Source: Vitellaria paradoxa (lineage: Eukaryota; Streptophyta; Magnoliopsida; Ericales; Sapotaceae). Taken from it: a stretch of DNA of 64,000 nt. Each line of letters begins with the position of its first letter. Positions within the stretch are counted from its first letter, which is position 1. The notes under the pieces were generated by a model. That model saw nothing but the letters and a program-made list of their open reading frames with translations, searched no databases and was not told the origin of the DNA. The stretch covers positions 4,157,501 to 4,221,500 of the forward strand of contig CM034233.1 of NCBI GenBank assembly GCA_019916065.1, given 5' to 3'. Below, piece after piece: positions 34,700-47,091 of this stretch. The position numbers and the translations under genes were made by a program.

Positions 34700-35750
34700 A
34701 TATATAGTTGTATGGTCTTGATTTGATTGCATTTTAATGAGATATGACTTTTCATATTTTGTATTGATTGTCTTTCAATTAGATTTCTTTTAACTTCTAT
34801 TTTTATATTAAAATTCATTTTAACTAAATTAAAGCAAGACCATTAGATAGTTATACGAAAAGCAAGACCGTTCATTCATACATTTCAGTCTTTGCAATGC
34901 ATTTTTGCATTGCAACCTCCTAGAACCTGTCGTTTGAAGCTTCAAAAATTGTAATAAAATGTAACTTGGCAATTTTTTTGGTATTTTGAAAGTAATCAAT
35001 AAATCACAAAAAGATAAAAATGAATAGTAAAAAAAATTCGTTCGAACAGATTTTAATAGAGTATTATGTTCGAATAGTCAAATCCAACGAATTATGGACA
35101 AAAAATTTTTTGAAATTTTGTGCAGAATTTTTTAAAGATTCATAGAGATTTATTAGTATTTATAGAGAATATTATAAAAATTGGTAGATATTTATAAAAA
35201 TCTAGTTAGCTCAAAATTTATCGAGATTTTTTAAGTATTTTAAAGCTCCAAACGGATTGTGCAATTAAACCTCCATTAATATCTTGGCCTTTTATTTAAA
35301 ATAATAATAATAACAAATCATAAAGAAATATATTATATTTAATAAATATGAAAGCATAATAATAATAATAATCCTATTCCTGGTAATAGATGAATTGCAC
35401 AACTCCTCTTTTGACTTTCTAAATCAAAGCTCCTCAATATCAAAACTTCAAATGAAGATAAAAAAGATTCGCAGAGCGATCATGGTGGCTTTCCACTTTT
35501 CCTCATCTTAATTCAAAAGAAAGTGACTGCTGTGTCGCAAGCAACGTTACGAGGAGGGGTAGGAGGATTCCCCTCAGCAAAAAGTGTTGTTTGTTTGTTT
35601 TTTTTTTTTTTTTTATAAACTCATTTATTAACAAAATCAAGATATATTATTAGATCAGCAATTCGGTATCAATCTATTCCATCAGGATGGACCCGTAACT
35701 GTAGAGCCCAATTTCGCGTGTTCCCTTCTCATCTAGAAATACATCGATAT
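34700..35750. other. intergenic, no gene seen
   Basis: AT-rich DNA with a (AAT)n stretch near 35300-35375 and a long poly-T near 35600. Sequence near 34921-35270 has CGTTTGAAGC and CTCCAAACGGA ends like the GTTTGG families. Confidence 0.45.
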
Positions 35751-35751
35751 T

Positions 35752-35895
35752 GGTACTGTTTGGAGTTATATATATAGATATATATAATTTTATAAATTTC
35801 TATAAATATAAATTATGAGACTATAAAATTTAAATTTTTTACTTAGTGCACAAATTACGAAACGTTAACTTTTACAAATTTATACAACTCCAACC
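35752..35895 (+). mobile_element. miniature element, family B
   Basis: It runs from GTTTGGAGTTATATATA to ACAAATTTATACAACTCCAA, with ATAAATTATGAGACTATAAA in the core. Confidence 0.62.
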
Positions 35896-36394
35896 ATATC
35901 TATTATGTTGATCCAAACTAAAATTGACTTCCAAATTTTTGGCCCATTTGTTCACTTTATTTGTGGTGTGCTAAGAAAATTATTTGATACATCTTATAAG
36001 AGAAGAGGCAAGCGTCATGCTTACATACATGCATATATGTGCGTTATATATTTATGTGTCTATGTATAAAAAGTTGGTTTATAAAAAAAACTCTAACTTT
36101 TAATAATTTTTTTAACTTTCTGCAAAAAAAAAAAAAATAATAATAATAATAAATTCTAACTTTTTTTAATTGTTATTATTTTTAATTTTTTTTTAAATTT
36201 TTTTCTAACTTTTATCATTTTTTATCAATATTCTTCAACTTTTTGAAGAATACAAAACACCCAAAATTTTTAAAGTTAACAAAAGTTTATTTTTTTTAAA
36301 CAAATATGGACACTGCAAACATAGCCTAAATGACGAAGGACAAGAATGTCAACAAATACCATTTTTTTTTTGTCAACTTACGCGCATCTCGATT

Positions 36395-36513
36395 AATTTC
36401 TGGAGATTTTAAATTAACGACCGGGTAAAACTCCAGTAATTCTAAGTAGACTCGAATTAGTAACTATTGGAAAGTAAATTTAAAATTTTATCAATTGAGT
36501 TAACCCTCAAGTT
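36395..36513 (-). mobile_element. SINE-like element, family S2
   Basis: On the minus strand GGTTAACTCAATTGATAAA is A-box-like and AATTCGAGTCTAC is B-box-like. The tail GGTCGTTAATTT is shared with the copies at 42245 and 56632. Confidence 0.5.
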
Positions 36514-36857
36514 ACGTCAACAAAAACCACAACCACAGCCAAAATCAAATTAAAGAAAAAATGACATACATAAAATCTTGGGAAAAATAAAAAACACATT
36601 AATCTTTTGACTTTCCTAAAACAGGGCAATATATTTAGAATGTGAACAAGAGACTTTGGGCTCCAAAATTTCTTGCTTGAAGACTCAAATAATCGAATAT
36701 GTCAGCATCAAGACTTTTTTTTCTCTAATTTTTATATAAATAATTACATTGTCGGCAAGCATTAAGAATGGCTGCGATTAATTTACAAGAGCGTCTACAA
36801 ATTAATTAATAATAATAAACACTTGGTGCCGTGCTGGTCGGTCGTTAGAATCATGAG

Positions 36858-36985
36858 CGGTGTTTGGTTAACAAAATTAATTAAAATTAATTAATTTTTA
36901 TTAATTTTTAATTAAATTTTACTATATATTATTTTTATATTAAAATTTTATATTTTAATATACTTTTTAATCAATCAAACACTCT
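36858..36985 (+). mobile_element. miniature element, family C
   Basis: It starts GGTGTTTGGTTAACAAAATT and ends TTAATCAATCAAACACTC. The middle has TAAATTTTACTATATATTAT and TTTTTATATTAAAATTTTAT. Confidence 0.65.
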
Positions 36986-37526
36986 GTCGTGTTAGAGAGT
37001 GGTCAAAATTGAAATCATGGGAACCTGGGTTTGCCTATCAGTCAATCAATCCACCACGAAAACAATTTGTGTGGTGCAAGGTATTCGATTGGTGAATCAC
37101 ATAATAATAAATTTTAATTATATGCATGATTACAAATATATAAATACTTTCATTTAAAACATAAAAATTTTTTAACGATAGGAAAAAAATTAAATGCTAT
37201 TATGATTATTTTTATTTCCAAATATCATTAATTAATTATCAACCAGTATAGATAGTAATTTTCTTAATGTCCATTAATTAAAATGGCTATAATTTTCAAA
37301 AACCTTCAAGTTCCTTCCAGCAAAGTAACAAGTTAGGTTCATAACCGTACTCAACTTCATATTAGTAGTGGATTAGTTAATTAAGTTGATGCATAAACAT
37401 AATATTTTAAACTTATACCATCAACCCAAATGGAAATTTTGAAAATAATAATTAATTTCAATATTTCACTTCATCACACTGCTGACTGCACTAAACAAAA
37501 TAATATAAAAACTAATATAAGGTATG

Positions 37527-37672
37527 TTTGGAGTGACAAAAAGTGAGATAAAAAGAGATAAATTGTGAGTTTGTAATTTGTACAGTAAAATAAAAAATAA
37601 ATAATTTTTAGAAGTTTTTAAAAATTTTCAAAAATTTTGAGAAACTTTTAGCAAACCAACGTAGCATTGGAT
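37527..37672 (-). mobile_element. miniature element, family A
   Basis: It starts TGTTTGGAGTGACAAAAAGT, has GAGATAAATTGTGAGTTTGT in the core and ends ACTTTTAGCAAACCAACG. A 21-bp direct repeat TAGCATTGGATGCCCTCAAA (37663 and 37730) follows it. Confidence 0.62.
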
Positions 37673-37830
37673 GCCCTCAAAAAAATAAATAAATAAATTA
37701 CCAAAATCCAGCCAAAAAAAAATCATTTATATAGCATTGGATGCCCTCAAAAGCATTCAATAAATTTTGCCAATCTTGACCATCAAACAAAAGAGATTAC
37801 TTACAAAGGTCTCACCAATAATCATACACA

Positions 37831-37858
37831 CAAACACACACACACACACACACACACA
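37831..37858 (+). repeat. (CA)n microsatellite
   Basis: About 12 CA units. Confidence 0.9.
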
Positions 37859-38036
37859 AACTGATTATAGAAAATTAAAATCTAAATTTAAATCTCTTGA
37901 AAATATATTATGTTAATTAATGAAGCGATATTAATTATTTATGTGCAATCTGTTTCGATAAAACTTTGTGTGAGTTATTTTAGGTGAGATTCAAATAGAT
38001 GAACGGTTTGAATCGCTGTCACTCGAAAATGTACTT

Positions 38037-38200
38037 GGCATTTTTCTAAGGAGCCACAAAAAAAATCAAAAAATTTTAAAAAATTTTAAAAGTTTTCAAA
38101 CTCCTCCAATTACATTTTGTCACTTATCATTTTTACATCACATTGATTTTATCCATTAATTTTTTTTGATTTTTTTTAGAATTTCAAACGCATCCTTAAT
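38037..38200 (-). mobile_element. miniature element, family E
   Basis: Poly-A/T arms surround CACTTATCATTTTTACATCA. It starts AAGGAGCCACAAAAAAAATC and ends TAGAATTTCAAACGCATCC. Confidence 0.55.
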
Positions 38201-38499
38201 ATGTAATTGTAATTTGAATTCTAAAGAAATTAACCTCTTGATTGTTGTACTTTTTTAGAAATGGACATGAAGAGTGCTATAGGAAAAAAAAAGAAAAAAG
38301 TAATAATAATAATTATTGTTATGAAACTGTAGAAGGCAAAATTGAATGAATGGTCCTTCGTGTTGACTGTCAATAAATTTCCTTTTGATTACAACCTGTT
38401 GTGTCTACATTTGTGTGTCAAAGAAAAGGAAAATAAGGGTTAATTTGACAAGGGTTAACTCTGACTCTTTTTTTTTTTTTTCAGTTTCTTCCAGCCAAC

Positions 38500-39726
38500 T
38501 CAATACGGCATGATGTGAGTGGTCTTAGTCTCATAACTCGCCAAACACGACTTTGAGTTGACTCGGAGCACCTTGACCAGATCACCGCACATCTTCCTCA
38601 CAAGCGGAGTACAATCGCTCTGCATCACCAACAGCACCTTCGTCAAACCGTTGCTCTTCATCATCGCCTCCTGAGCCGTCGGATCACGGCACATGCAGCA
38701 TACGTTCCAGAGCACCACAACGCCGTGTTCCGTCGCCGTGCTAGACGTCTTCATCAATCTCTTAACGATCGCCGCCACGCAGGTCTCATCTTCACCTATC
38801 GCCGCCCGTCCCTCCGCGCATTTACATAGCAGCTCTAGCAGCTTCAGATACTTCTCGATCACCGATGGATCTGTGTCCAGACCAGAGAGGATTTTCCCCA
38901 CAGTTCTTACGATTCCAAACTGGAGTAATTCCTTTTTGACCGGTCTTGAGGTGGATACAGCGATCAGGGATGATAAACCGGCTTCCACTGCCGTCGGATC
39001 GGTCTCCGAGGCGACTAGACGGTACAATTCGTACAATAACCCTTGCTTTTCGGTAATTGCGCGTTGAGACTCGGAATCAAATGCAATTGATTCCAAAACC
39101 CTTGCTGATTCGATTCTCGAACTCAAACGACCGCTTTGAAGAACCGAGACGTATGGAGATAGACAATCTCGATTGCTTTTGAACATGAATCTGTGCAGTT
39201 GCTCTTTGACTCCATTTTGAGCCATAATCAAATTCAAAATTGACACAATCGATTCGAATACTTCGATTTCATGGACATTGCTGAGAACTCCAGCGATCCT
39301 CGGAACGAAGCCTTCGATACTCGCCACAAACTGGCGGTTTTCATCGGAGTACTTGGCGAAATCGGCGATCTGCGAGAGAGAATTCAAGCGATTCTCGGCA
39401 GATTTTTCCATGTTCATGATCGAGTCCAGTATTTGCTGCTTTGAGAATCTAAGAGGCATAGAGGGATGCGATCGGGGGGAATGGGAGTGGGACCAGACGT
39501 CGATGAGGCGGCGTAGGTTGAGATTGGGGACGAAATCGGTAGAGGGGAGGACCTGCATGGTGGCGGGGCAGGTGTTGTGGCCGGTATCGAGCCAGGCTTG
39601 GATGCTGGAGCGGTCGTAGGTGACGCCGGTACAGAGGCTGACCGGAGACTTCATGACGTCCATCGAGATCGGGCATTTGAAGAAGCTAGGCACCTTAACG
39701 TATAGCTGGCCTTTATCCCTCACCAT
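38500..39726 (-). CDS. U-box E3 ubiquitin ligase with ARM repeats, PUB27/28-like
   Basis: An intact single-exon 408-codon frame. A U-box at about residues 12-86 binds E2 enzymes: FFKCPISMDVMKSPV, TGVTYDRSSIQAWL, NTCPATMQVL, then VPNLNLRRLI. It lacks the zinc-binding cysteines of RING domains, as U-boxes do. Residues about 110-395 are helical ARM-type repeats (for example RIESARVLESIAFDSESQ, KYLKLLELLCKCAEGRAAIG) that select substrates. The N-terminus MVRDKGQLYVKVPSFFKCP and the total length match the PUB27/28 subgroup as I recall it. Plant U-box/ARM ligases tune immune and stress signalling; the target here is unknown. The start is fixed by the U-box lying immediately downstream, and a (GA)n tract lies 24 bp upstream of the ATG. 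Confidence 0.93.
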   Translation of the reverse strand: MVRDKGQLYVKVPSFFKCPISMDVMKSPVSLCTGVTYDRSSIQAWLDTGHNTCPATMQVLPSTDFVPNLNLRRLIDVWSHSHSPRSHPSMPLRFSKQQILDSIMNMEKSAENRLNSLSQIADFAKYSDENRQFVASIEGFVPRIAGVLSNVHEIEVFESIVSILNLIMAQNGVKEQLHRFMFKSNRDCLSPYVSVLQSGRLSSRIESARVLESIAFDSESQRAITEKQGLLYELYRLVASETDPTAVEAGLSSLIAVSTSRPVKKELLQFGIVRTVGKILSGLDTDPSVIEKYLKLLELLCKCAEGRAAIGEDETCVAAIVKRLMKTSSTATEHGVVVLWNVCCMCRDPTAQEAMMKSNGLTKVLLVMQSDCTPLVRKMCGDLVKVLRVNSKSCLASYETKTTHIMPY

Positions 39727-39748
39727 TTTTGTGCTGTAGATACTGCTT

Positions 39749-39749
<1 letters not shown>

Positions 39750-39782
<33 letters not shown>
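39750..39782 (+). repeat. (GA)n in the U-box gene leader
   Basis: About 16 GA units ((CT)n in the sense of the gene). CT-rich tracts are common in plant leaders and core promoters. Confidence 0.9.
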
Positions 39783-39783
<1 letters not shown>

Positions 39784-40189
39784 GGTTGGGGGAAACTGAG
39801 GGAAGAAGGAGAGGACGCCATTGGCTTTTTAAAGGGGGGAGAGAGAAAGTCATAAAGCGTGTGCGTTTGGGTCGTTTGGTCAGAGTCAGTGGGTGGGTCC
39901 CCGTCGCCCTGCTTCGTTGACATTCGTTGCTTACTGCAATTTTAGCTGTCTTTTTTTTTTCCATTCTGTCCTTTTCTTTTTAATAGAATTATTATTTTTT
40001 TTGTGTACGTAAAATATATCAATAATAATATTTATAGAGGAACTCGTGCGACTCTACTTCTATTCACTTTTTCTCGCTTATACGGTAAAATGGAGCACCG
40101 CGTCAATTTGAAGTCATTGACTCATTGGTACCAGGCACACGAGCCCGCAAGTCCAAAGTTCTCGTCTGAATCCCACTATGAGTCCGTTT

Positions 40190-40357
40190 GAAACGGTAGA
40201 AAGTGTTTTGTTGGTTAAAATTAATAAAAAATTATTAATTATTATTAATTTGTTATATATTTTTTTAATTAAATTTTATTACATATCATTTTTATATTAA
40301 ATTTTTATATTTTTATTATATTTCTTTGACAAACTTTTACTAATTAAACACCCTAAG
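40190..40357 (+). mobile_element. miniature element, family C
   Basis: GTCCGTTTGAAACGGT starts it and TTTTACTAATTAAACACCC ends it, with the core AATTAAATTTTATTACATAT and CATTTTTATATTAAATTTTT. Confidence 0.62.
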
Positions 40358-40359
40358 AT

Positions 40360-40650
40360 GATATTTGGTTTATGTTTATATTTTTTTTATCTTAGAATTT
40401 ATGTTTTCAAAAAATATTAAAATCTCATTTAATTTGATATTTTTATTTTTTTTATATTTTGAAATTCTCTTTATTTTGAGTTAAAAAAGTTTAAAATCAA
40501 ATTTTATCATTTTACATTTTATGTGTAAACTCATTTTTTATTTTCTAAAACATGTTTTATAAACATAAGTGATTAAATGTATTTTTATTTGTTTTTTTCT
40601 ATTTTTAAAAACATAAAATAAAAAATAAACCTAAAATAAATATACTAACT
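40360..40650 (+). mobile_element. inverted-repeat element, family D
   Basis: It starts GATGATATTTGGTTTATGTT and ends AAAAATAAACCTAAA. Like 43975-44262 it has TCATTTTACATTTTATGTGT, AAACTCATTTTTTATTTTCT and ACATAAGTGATTAAATG in the same order. Confidence 0.5.
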
Positions 40651-42244
40651 GAATAGTAATTTTTTTATAATTTTTAATAATCTTTTAAAATTTATCGAAA
40701 ATGATCAAAGTCCGCATATCAAAAGGACTTCTCTATATACTTATGTTTAAAATTATTTTTGTAATAATTAGAGACGATCTGGATTTTTTAGATATTATGT
40801 ATATTATATAAATTAAAAAGTATACAAGTGAAACTAGATATATTACACACAAACACTAAATAATAAATATTTTTTTATTTATTATGTTACTAATTTAATA
40901 CTATAACTTTATTCAGTTATTTTTAATTATATATATTATTAAATAAATAAATAAATAATTATAAATTAAATAAGCCTAATAAAACGTGCTTAACATTTAA
41001 TAACTGAGTTAAAAAACTAAATTTAAGAAACAAATATTAGGCCTAAGACCGATCCACGTGGCCCTTTTCCATCAAAACTGGATGGACGCATGGGAGTGGA
41101 TGCGGGGTAACCCTCAAACAATTTTATTTTAGGGTCCGATCGGATGGTGTTAAAATTTTGGAGGAATAAGTTTAGAGGGGGTACAAGATAAGAAATGGTA
41201 TTATTTTTAAATGGTTGGCCCACATTAATGTGATATTTATAGAGAGGGATAACTTTTGATTTGATTTGAATATTTTATAAATAAAAGGGGATGAATGATA
41301 GAAAAAGCAGTCAAATGACTTTTTTACCCTTATGGTGTCCTAATCTTGGTTATCTATTAAATTAAATATTAAATTGTAAAACTCACTCTATTTAATTATT
41401 TTCTGCCAATTTGAAGTTATATTATTTATTTCATTAAAAATTTAATTTTTTATAAATTTATTTAAAGAACTTTTTTTTAATTATCCAATGTACTTTTGAA
41501 TGGTTGGTTATTATTCAATTTTTTTAATTATATTTATTTTGACTTGTTGGCTTATTTTTTATTTTTTGACTAGTATTATTTTTATTTTGATTAAGTTAAC
41601 AATATTATTAACGAGGGCTAAAAAGTCAAAAATAAGCTAAGAGGGGATGAAAATTTTTGGCTAGTCCCGACCTTGCCCAAAAGTTATATGTGGAAAGGGG
41701 GGAAAATGTAGACCCATGACAACAAATAAGCAGAGATGGAGAAAAAAGTGTGGGCTATTTGGAATTGTCAAACTATGCCAAACGTGTGGGACTCACGCGT
41801 ATTGGTTTTGGGAGAAGCTATTACTGCATTCAAGAAGGGCCTTGGAGGACATGTTATTAGCCAAATGGAGTTTGCCCAAACTTTTAGAAAATTTATTAAA
41901 AATGTAATTTTTGACCAATTATTTTTATTAAATAAACTGAAAATTCAAAATTTTAAAAAATGCATGAACTTAATTTTACTGTTAATTTATGTTAAACCCA
42001 AAAATATCGTTAACTTTGATATAGAAACTAATTTTACTTGAGACTAAAGGTATTTTTGAATTTAACAAATAAAGTACGGTAAACATTCATATACTTAAAA
42101 CATTAAATTTTCATTAAAACGAAATAATTTTTTCAAATCTACGTCTTTCTTTTTATGCATTTTTTTATAAAATTAATTAATCTTTTAATATGTTATTGAT
42201 TCACTTCCGCTATATGTATAATTAATAATTTGATTGTATTTAAT
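40651..42244. other. intergenic, no gene seen
   Basis: AT-rich DNA. Open frames near 41716-42041 are short, overlap each other and resemble nothing known. The GC-richer part at 41030-41230 has no recognisable feature. Confidence 0.5.
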
Positions 42245-42410
42245 CTTGAGAGTTAATTTAACTGGTGACACCTTAAATTTGTTCCAAAATGATCATTAGT
42301 TCGATTCTCTTTAGGGCCACTGAAGGATTTATACGATCCTTAACTTCAAGACTGCATGAATTAGTCGAGACCCGCACAAGTTGGGTCGAACAAATAATTT
42401 TTAGTTCCAA
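42245..42410 (+). mobile_element. SINE-like element, family S2
   Basis: GAGAGTTAATTTAACTGGTG is A-box-like and TTAGTTCGATTCTC is B-box-like. Then GGGCCACTGAAGGATTTATA, TTAACTTCAAGACTGC, TTAGTCGAGACCCGCACAAG follow in the same order as at 56632. Confidence 0.6.
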
Positions 42411-43018
42411 TATTTGATTAGAAATAAGAAAAATTGAAAGGACAAAATAAAAATCTAATTTCTACATAGCTAACTTTTTTTTTTCCAACCATTAGTTTGT
42501 GTGCAAAATGCTTATTATAATTAAGAAATATTTTACGAGATTTTCTCCTTCAGAATTGCAACTATCTATTATAAAAATTCAATTCTTACAACTAAATACT
42601 CAATCCTTTTAAGTGACAAAATTTAATATTTTTATTAAATTTGATTTATTAATACATTTTTCCAAGATTTGTCCAAATTTATGTAACTCGTTAGTGTTCA
42701 TACAGTGTATATATGTATGCTATAAAATAGAATAATACACTAGAGGTATTTATGAAATTTAAAAATTAATAAAATTTCTATTTTGATTAAACTTTTTTTA
42801 TTTTCTAAAATAACCTTCAATCTTCTATTAAATTTATATTTTCAATCAAACAATTTTTGAAAACTGTGCCCTAATTAAATAATTTTACAAATTTTAAAAT
42901 ATTAACTACTATATTATTTTATTTTTATACTTGTAATTAAATTATATAGATAAAGTGATAATAACATATATTGTATGCGCCCACCCTCAGTGTGTATGTA
43001 TGTATTCATATGCATACA

Positions 43019-43041
43019 TATATATATATATATATATATAT
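43019..43041 (+). repeat. (TA)n microsatellite
   Basis: About 11 TA units. Confidence 0.9.
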
Positions 43042-43340
43042 CTATTTTGGGTAGAAAAGGTGGAAATATGAGGGGAATGGTAAAAAGTTTGTTGGGGTAG
43101 GTTATGTTAGGCAGCCTTCTAGTCCAAGGGTGTTTAATTAAAGGCATTATTAATGAATTAGAAATCATATTAAAGCAAAATGCAAGGGGGGACCTCTGTC
43201 ATTAATTCAAACCTTCTTCCCTACGAAATCAACGGCAACACTATGCACCCACAAGTGAGAGAACTTGATGGTAGTCACCAACCAATATATTGTTAACCTT
43301 TGAAGCCATACGCCACTCCAACTAGTCGTCCAACAATAAG

Positions 43341-43633
43341 AGTCTGTTTGGGAAGAGTAGGTTAATGGCTACTTCAATAGTGGTTGAACTTTTTTACCCT
43401 CTTATATTTTTAATTTTCTTTTAAAATTTTAAAGGTAAAAATGTTAATTTAATAAAAACAAGTTAGCCATCTAAAAAAAAGTCATTTTTTTTTCATTCTC
43501 AAATACAAAATTAACTAGCTACTAGCTATTAGTTACTTTTTTTCCTTTCCAAACACAAAATTAGCTAACTTTTTTTTAACTAGTTACTAATCATTAGTCA
43601 TTAGCTAATGCTAATTATTCTCAAACGGAGCCT
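43341..43633. mobile_element. inverted-repeat element, family F, copy 1
   Basis: It starts AGTCTGTTTGGGAAGAGTAG and ends TTATTCTCAAACGGAGCCTA. The interior has TAACTAGCTACTAGCTATTA and TAACTAGTTACTAATCATTA. A second copy lies at 63450-63697. Confidence 0.6.
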
Positions 43634-43917
43634 AAAAGTATTAAGGATAAATTGTAGGATATTTTCTCTAAATATTTAGGTGTTTGGATGGGAAAGAAAA
43701 AGAAAAAAGAAAAAAAATAAACAAAAATATGGTGTAAAGGTGGCATTGACAAAAATTGTTTGGAGGAAGTTAAAAAAAAATTAGTAAAAATTGGATTTTT
43801 TGGATTTTTTTTTGAATAAATCCTATAGATGCGTGGAGGCAATAAGCTATTTTAATATTAGTTTACAAATATTTTAAACACTAATTGCAACGATTAATCG
43901 AAATAAGGATATTGATT

Positions 43918-44378
43918 GCGTTTGGAACATTTTTTTCTCTTTAAATCTCTACAAATCTGTTTAAAATTTACGGTGACATTTGGTCTGATTTTCTATTTTA
44001 TATGTTTTATGTTTTAAAAATTTCAAAACAAAAAAAATAAAAAATATTTTTATTTTGAAATTTTCTTTTTTTGGTTTAAAAACATTCAAAATGATTTTTT
44101 GTCATTTTTTATTTCATATATAAACTCATTTTCTATTTTTTAAAATAAATTTCAAAAATACAAGTAACTAAATGCATTTTATCTGTTTTTCTTGTTTTCA
44201 AATGCTCAAAATAACAAATGCATTCAAAACAGAAAAAAAAAATAGAAAAACAAATCAGATGATATATAAATTTTTTATTCACTGTACAAATTATGAAAAA
44301 AAAATTATACTAACGACATAAATGACAAAATTATAACTTTTATAAATTTAAACAACTCACAACGCTCCATTATGAGAA
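43918..44378. mobile_element. family B element interrupted by a family D element
   Basis: The family B halves are 43918-43972 (GCGTTTGGAAC, CTCTACAAATCTG) and 44263-44378 (TTCACTGTACAAATTATGAA, AACAACTCACAACGCTCC). Between them lies a roughly 288-bp family D copy (about 43975-44262) with ends ACATTTGGTCTGATTTTCT and AGAAAAACAAATCAGATGAT. Confidence 0.6.
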
Positions 44379-44890
44379 TATTTAGATAACAATATTAACT
44401 GTTCCATAAATATATTGAAAGTTTGCGAAAGGATTTAAAAATATTTTTATAAGCTGATAATTTTGGAGTTTAGATTTTATTAAGTTATTAAGAACGAGTT
44501 ATTAAATTTACTTAAAAGATTTTTCATGGTTAAAAATTATCATAAGTAAGTTTTATTATGTAAATATTTTCATTGCGTTATTATTTTTTTAATATCAAAC
44601 GTAATATAATGTTTTGATTTTAATTTTAATAAAATTAGTGAAATAAATAAGAATTAATTACTACGATAATACTTAGCTTGTCAAACGTTGAGCCGATTCA
44701 ATTATCATTAAATTTATGTATTTTTCTTTTTGTTGGACGATCTGACCCACGGTAATTCGCACAATTAAAACACACTCTAATTAATTTTCCCAAAATTACT
44801 TGACAATTGGGGCATGAGTTTCACAAACAATGGGAGTGAGTCAACGGAGAGGCACGAGCCTGACTTTCGACAAATTAGTTGGGGTCCAAC

Positions 44891-44912
44891 TATATATATA
44901 TATATATATATC
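44891..44912 (+). repeat. (TA)n microsatellite
   Basis: About 11 TA units. Confidence 0.9.
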
Positions 44913-45049
44913 TATGTATTAATTCCAATTGTAAATAACTTTGGCGTCACCAAGACGGCCGGTGAAGTGACGGATGGGTCGGGGAAAATTTGACTTGATT
45001 TTAATAGAGTTTTAAAATTTTAAAATTAAAATTAAATTGGGTAAATTAG

Positions 45050-45215
45050 GGTGCATTTTAAGTAACAAAAAAATAAGATAAAATTAGATAAACTGATATA
45101 AGTTTTGAGTTTATAATTCGTGTAATAAAACAAAAAATTAATTATTTTTAAAAATTTTTAATATCATTCATTATTTTTCAATATTTTTTACCACTCCAAA
45201 CTGAGTCTAAATTTA
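45050..45215 (-). mobile_element. miniature element, family A
   Basis: GTGCATTTTAAGTAACAAAA to TTACCACTCCAAACTGAGTC, with AGTTTATAATTCGTGTAATA in the core. Confidence 0.58.
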
Positions 45216-45977
45216 ATGGACTCGGTTTGGATCTTTGGATACCATAGTGTAATTATACACTTGCTTTGCGCAGTAAATTAAAATAAACATGTAAAATCGG
45301 GGCGGACCGAATTGCTTCGTCCCAAAATGCATTAACTCTAAGAATATCGAGCCGACAAATCAAGTGATTTGATAATTTTTAAAACTAAAGTCGAATTGGC
45401 GTTCCAACGGAACAATTTAGATTGTGGTAATTCTAGCTAAAAGGGGATTAATTGACGTTTTGAAAAAAAAATATATATAAATACATACAAATTATAAGAT
45501 TTTAATTTAATAATACCCGATCTTAAATTTCGAAATTGAAATTAACCAATATTAGCTCCCCAAATCTATTCAAACTAGCATATTGTATTCAGATTAGTAA
45601 TATTGTCTATACACATTTATACTCACATATTTAAAAAAATCAATGATACATCTTAAAAAATTATAACAAAATTTTTGATGAGAATAAAGTAGATTTGATG
45701 TGGGCATAAACATATATCACTTTAAATTAAAAAAATAATGCAGCAAAAGAAATTTTTGTTACAAAATCTTCATCGTTACATCATTTTGTTAGTAATTTTT
45801 TTTTATTTTGGAAAAACACTTGCTTGTATTAAAAAATATTTAATAAAAAATAAAATAATTAATTTATTTTATAATAAGATGAAATTTAAGTTAATGTGTC
45901 GCCAATTCTATTACCAACGCGCCTAAATGAAACATTAATGCGCTTTAAAGACTTGTAAGGTCTTACGGTTAGGTAAT
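45216..45977. other. intergenic, no gene seen
   Basis: AT-rich. The only open frame (45738, 62 codons) is low-complexity. Confidence 0.5.
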
Positions 45978-46124
45978 ACGGTCCGTTTTAAGCACGGAAA
46001 TTTACTAATTTAAACTAACTTTTTATATTTTTTTAATTAAATTTCTCAACATATCACTTTTATGTTACATTTTTCTACTTTTATTGTACTTTTGAACCAA
46101 TTCTTTGTTGGCCAAACACCCCTA
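45978..46124 (+). mobile_element. miniature element, family C
   Basis: It runs from CGGTCCGTTTTAAGCACG to GTTGGCCAAACACCCC, with AAATTTCTCAACATATCACT and TTTATTGTACTTTTGAAC. Confidence 0.58.
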
Positions 46125-46251
46125 CTAAGACTTTCCGAGTCCAAAGAAGCCCCATGAAACCAGCAATTAATGTTTTATCTAGCGTTTGTATGTAGGGTTG
46201 GGTCTTCCTTATAGCTACGATATTCATTATAATTCAGATACGTACACATAT

Positions 46252-46253
<2 letters not shown>

Positions 46254-46287
<34 letters not shown>
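46254..46287 (+). repeat. (TA)n microsatellite
   Basis: About 16 TA units. Confidence 0.9.
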
Positions 46288-46290
<3 letters not shown>

Positions 46291-46529
46291 AAGAGTTTGG
46301 TAATGGTTCCTTATGACTCTGTCAAACTCGTGACAAAGAAAAAAATAAACATTTGCGTGCTCTGTGTGAGTTTCAAACTTTGAACACATGAATGATGCCA
46401 TGCCCCCACCAAATGACAAGAAAATGCAAACACGGTTCTTCTTTCTTCTCCTTCTTCTTATTGATAGAGAGAGAGAGAGACAGAGGACTTTGACTGGGCA
46501 ACACACACACATATATATATATATATATA

Positions 46530-46682
46530 AGAGTGTTTAGTTGATCAAAACTAATCAAAATTTATTAATTTTTACCAATTTTTATACTTTCTTCTAATTA
46601 AATTTATCACATATTATTTTTATATCAAATTTTTATAATTTATTGTACTTTTTGATCAAACTTTTATCAACCAAACACCCAT
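46530..46682 (+). mobile_element. miniature element, family C (best-preserved copy)
   Basis: The ends AGAGTGTTTAGTTGATCAAA and TTTTATCAACCAAACACCC are inverted. The core is AAATTTATCACATATTATTT and TTTATTGTACTTTTTGATCA. Confidence 0.72.
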
Positions 46683-46892
46683 GATATAAATATACACAAG
46701 TTTGCATTTGGTTCCTCCAGTCTGGTATGGCTCTGGCTGGCATGCTAGCTAGCTACAGCACTCACGCGGTCTTTGTCATTTTCCCAAGTTGGAGTTAAAA
46801 TATATGAAAATTTCTCTCTGCATTCCAAAACGTATTCTATTAGAATCTTATTTATTTATTATTATCTTTTTTTTTTTTTGGACCACACATTA

Positions 46893-47022
46893 AGAACGAG
46901 TGTAAAAAGTTAATAAAATTTGATAATAGTTATAAGTTTATAATTCGTGTATTGAAATAAAAAATAAACAACTTTTAAAAATTTTGATGCTTTTCAATGA
47001 AATCCAAAACTCCAAATGGAGT
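46893..47022 (-). mobile_element. miniature element, family A
   Basis: GAACGAGTGTAAAAAG to AAAACTCCAAATGGAGTC, with ATAAGTTTATAATTCGTGTA in the core. Confidence 0.55.
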
Positions 47023-47091
47023 CTTATATATGTATATATATAATACTAAGAACTTTTAGTACATGTGGCTCCGTTTAAAACGCTGTGGGTG

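Noticed and set aside
35752..35770. a GGTACTGTTTGG match as a stray copy of the MULE motif
   Set aside because: It coincides with the normal start of a family B miniature element (GTTTGGAGTT); chance overlap.
41716..42041. overlapping 63- and 101-codon frames
   Set aside because: Composition-driven, no family resemblance, no splice context.
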